Part shown: positions 5,841 to 6,434 of the stretch, one piece after another
Layout: the number at the start of each line of letters is the position of its first letter
How positions within the stretch are numbered: the first letter of the stretch is position 1
Source of the DNA: an uncultured Clostridia bacterium
GTDB taxonomy: Bacteria; Bacillota; Clostridia; Oscillospirales; Oscillospiraceae
DNA: 6,434 bases
Direction of reading: 5' to 3'
NCBI GenBank assembly: GCA_937907975.1
Contig: CALEQS010000250.1
Coordinates: 1-6,434, forward strand
Made by a program: the position numbers and the translations under genes
Notes under the pieces: generated by a model
The model's database searches: none
The model's input: only the letters and a program-made list of their open reading frames with translations
What the model was told of the DNA's origin: nothing

Positions 5841-6100
5841 GCAATATTGATCTGCCCAGACAGAAAAGAGAGCGTTTTTCCGTCCCAAGCGAGCGGGGGA
5901 GGGTGCGAGCCCCGCGGAGTCAGGAACGCGCTTGGCCGTTTTGTCGGACTGCTCTTGTGTGCAGTCAGGGCCGCCCGGGAGGACCGGGCCGTATGAAAAC
6001 CCGCGTTAAGGGTTACCGAGATGTTCGGCACTGCGCCGGACAAATCAGGGTGGTACCGCGAACGAGCCTTCGCCCCTGACCATGGGGGCGGAGGCTTTTT
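5841..6100 (+). promoter_or_regulatory. T-box riboswitch leader, tRNA-Ala (GCC specifier), controlling alaS
   Basis: The T-box leader senses uncharged tRNA-Ala and lets transcription reach alaS only when charging is low. Stem I base: GACA (5859-5862) with TGTC (5942-5945), and AAA (5864-5866) with TTT (5939-5941). The specifier loop has AGAGA on the 5' side (5867-5871) and nine bases on the 3' side (5930-5938) that contain GCC (5935-5937), an alanine codon. The loop is closed by GCGTT (5872-5876) with AACGC (5925-5929). The distal hairpin is GCGGGG (5893-5898) with CCCCGC (5910-5915), its loop ending TGCGAG. Two further hairpins follow: GACTGC/GCAGTC (5947-5952/5961-5966) and GCCCGG/CCGGGC (5973-5978/5984-5989). 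The T-box sequence is AGGGTGGTACCGCG (6047-6060). Its TGGT (6051-6054) would pair with an ACCA tRNA end, which fits the A discriminator base of tRNA-Ala. Pairings were found by eye. Confidence 0.93.
6065..6100 (+). terminator. Regulatory intrinsic terminator of the T-box leader
   Basis: GCCTTCGCCCC (6066-6076) pairs with GGGGCGGAGGC (6085-6095), an 11-base-pair stem with one G-T wobble and an eight-base loop, followed by five T residues (6096-6100). A6065 can also pair with T6096. It lies 37 bases before the alaS start. It should form when tRNA-Ala is charged and be blocked when uncharged tRNA stabilises the antiterminator built on the T-box at 6047-6060. Confidence 0.9.
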
Positions 6101-6136
6101 GATGCCCCTGAGATTTCTGTTTTGGAGGTAATTCCA

Positions 6137-6434
6137 TTGAAAAAGTACGGCGTAAACGACCTGCGTGAGATGTACCTCTCCTTCTTTGAGACGAAGGGTC
6201 ATCTCCGCCTGCCCAGCTTCTCCCTGATCCCGCAGAATGACGCGTCTCTGCTGCTCATCAACTCCGGCATGGCACCCATGAAGCCTTACTTCACCGGTGA
6301 GCAGGAACCCCCGCGTCACCGCGTGACCACCTGTCAGAAGTGCATCCGCACCGGCGACATCGAGAACATCGGCAAGACCGCCCGCCACGGCACCTATTTC
6401 GAGATGCTGGGCAACTTCTCCTTCGGTGACTACT
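6137..6434 (+). CDS. alaS: Alanine--tRNA ligase, N-terminal part
   Basis: Partial gene: 99 codons and one base before the right edge. AlaRS charges tRNA-Ala with alanine in an ATP-dependent reaction. The class II catalytic core begins here: VNDLREMYLSFFETKGH (6-22), LPSFSLIPQNDASLLLINSGM (25-45) around motif 1, CQKCIRTGDIENIG (66-79), and TARHGTYFEMLGNFSFGDY (81-99), the AlaRS motif 2 signature. The start codon is TTG at 6137, with GGAGGT (6124-6129) seven bases upstream. No ATG in frame lies between the ribosome site and the conserved KYGVNDLR sequence, which begins at residue 3, so TTG is the only sensible start. Expression should be set by the T-box leader directly upstream. About a tenth of a usual AlaRS is visible, so editing and C-Ala domains cannot be judged. 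Confidence 0.97.
   Translation, partial: MKKYGVNDLREMYLSFFETKGHLRLPSFSLIPQNDASLLLINSGMAPMKPYFTGEQEPPRHRVTTCQKCIRTGDIENIGKTARHGTYFEMLGNFSFGDY

Noticed and set aside
5414..6388. 324-codon open frame on the minus strand
   Set aside because: It would cross the T-box leader, the terminator and the start of alaS, all of which are strongly supported on the plus strand.
1..6434. Mobile elements, CRISPR repeats, prophage or defence genes
   Set aside because: No transposase, integrase, repeated spacer pattern or long terminal repeats were seen; every long stretch is accounted for by core genes or the alaS leader.

Overview
The window reads as a chromosomal housekeeping segment of a GC-rich, Gram-positive anaerobe of the Clostridia, probably an Oscillospiraceae-like gut Firmicute. 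The reasons are strong AGGAGG-type ribosome binding sites, a T-box riboswitch in front of alaS, an FHA-SEDS fusion, a clostridial-type thymidylate kinase, and a mltG / peptidase U32 / alaS neighbourhood like the Bacillus subtilis yrrL-yrrO region near alaS. The genus cannot be fixed from the sequence alone. I see no mobile element, CRISPR array, tRNA, rRNA or prophage gene.

Layout. Positions 1-936 (minus strand) hold the N-terminal 312 codons of a membrane protein with an FHA domain, running off the left edge just as an FtsW/RodA/SpoVE (SEDS) signature begins. A divergent intergenic region (937-1119) carries one candidate promoter in each direction. On the plus strand, 1120-5785 is a tight co-directional run: thymidylate kinase (tmk), a DJ-1/PfpI family protein, 5-formyltetrahydrofolate cyclo-ligase, the membrane endolytic transglycosylase MltG, a peptidase U32 / TrhP-like protein, and a 57-residue two-helix membrane protein. 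Gaps are at most 61 bases and three junctions overlap. A weak terminator-like hairpin (5789-5823) encloses the -35 box of a strong promoter (5807-5834). That promoter drives a T-box leader with an alanine GCC specifier, an AGGGTGGTACCGCG T-box and an 11-bp intrinsic terminator. The leader regulates alaS, which starts with TTG at 6137 and is cut by the right edge after 99 codons.

How the genes fit together. Tmk and the cyclo-ligase both touch the folate/dTMP pathway: one recovers one-carbon folates, the other phosphorylates dTMP. MltG and the divergent FHA-SEDS protein both act in peptidoglycan synthesis. The U32 protein and alaS belong to tRNA modification and charging. The layout looks like conserved growth genes rather than an accessory island, and I found no undescribed system. 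The points most worth a second look are the FHA-SEDS fusion, the acidic-aromatic cytoplasmic tail of MltG, the U32 gene without an adjacent trmR methyltransferase, the unannotated-size membrane ORF, and the promoter nested in a hairpin in front of the T-box.
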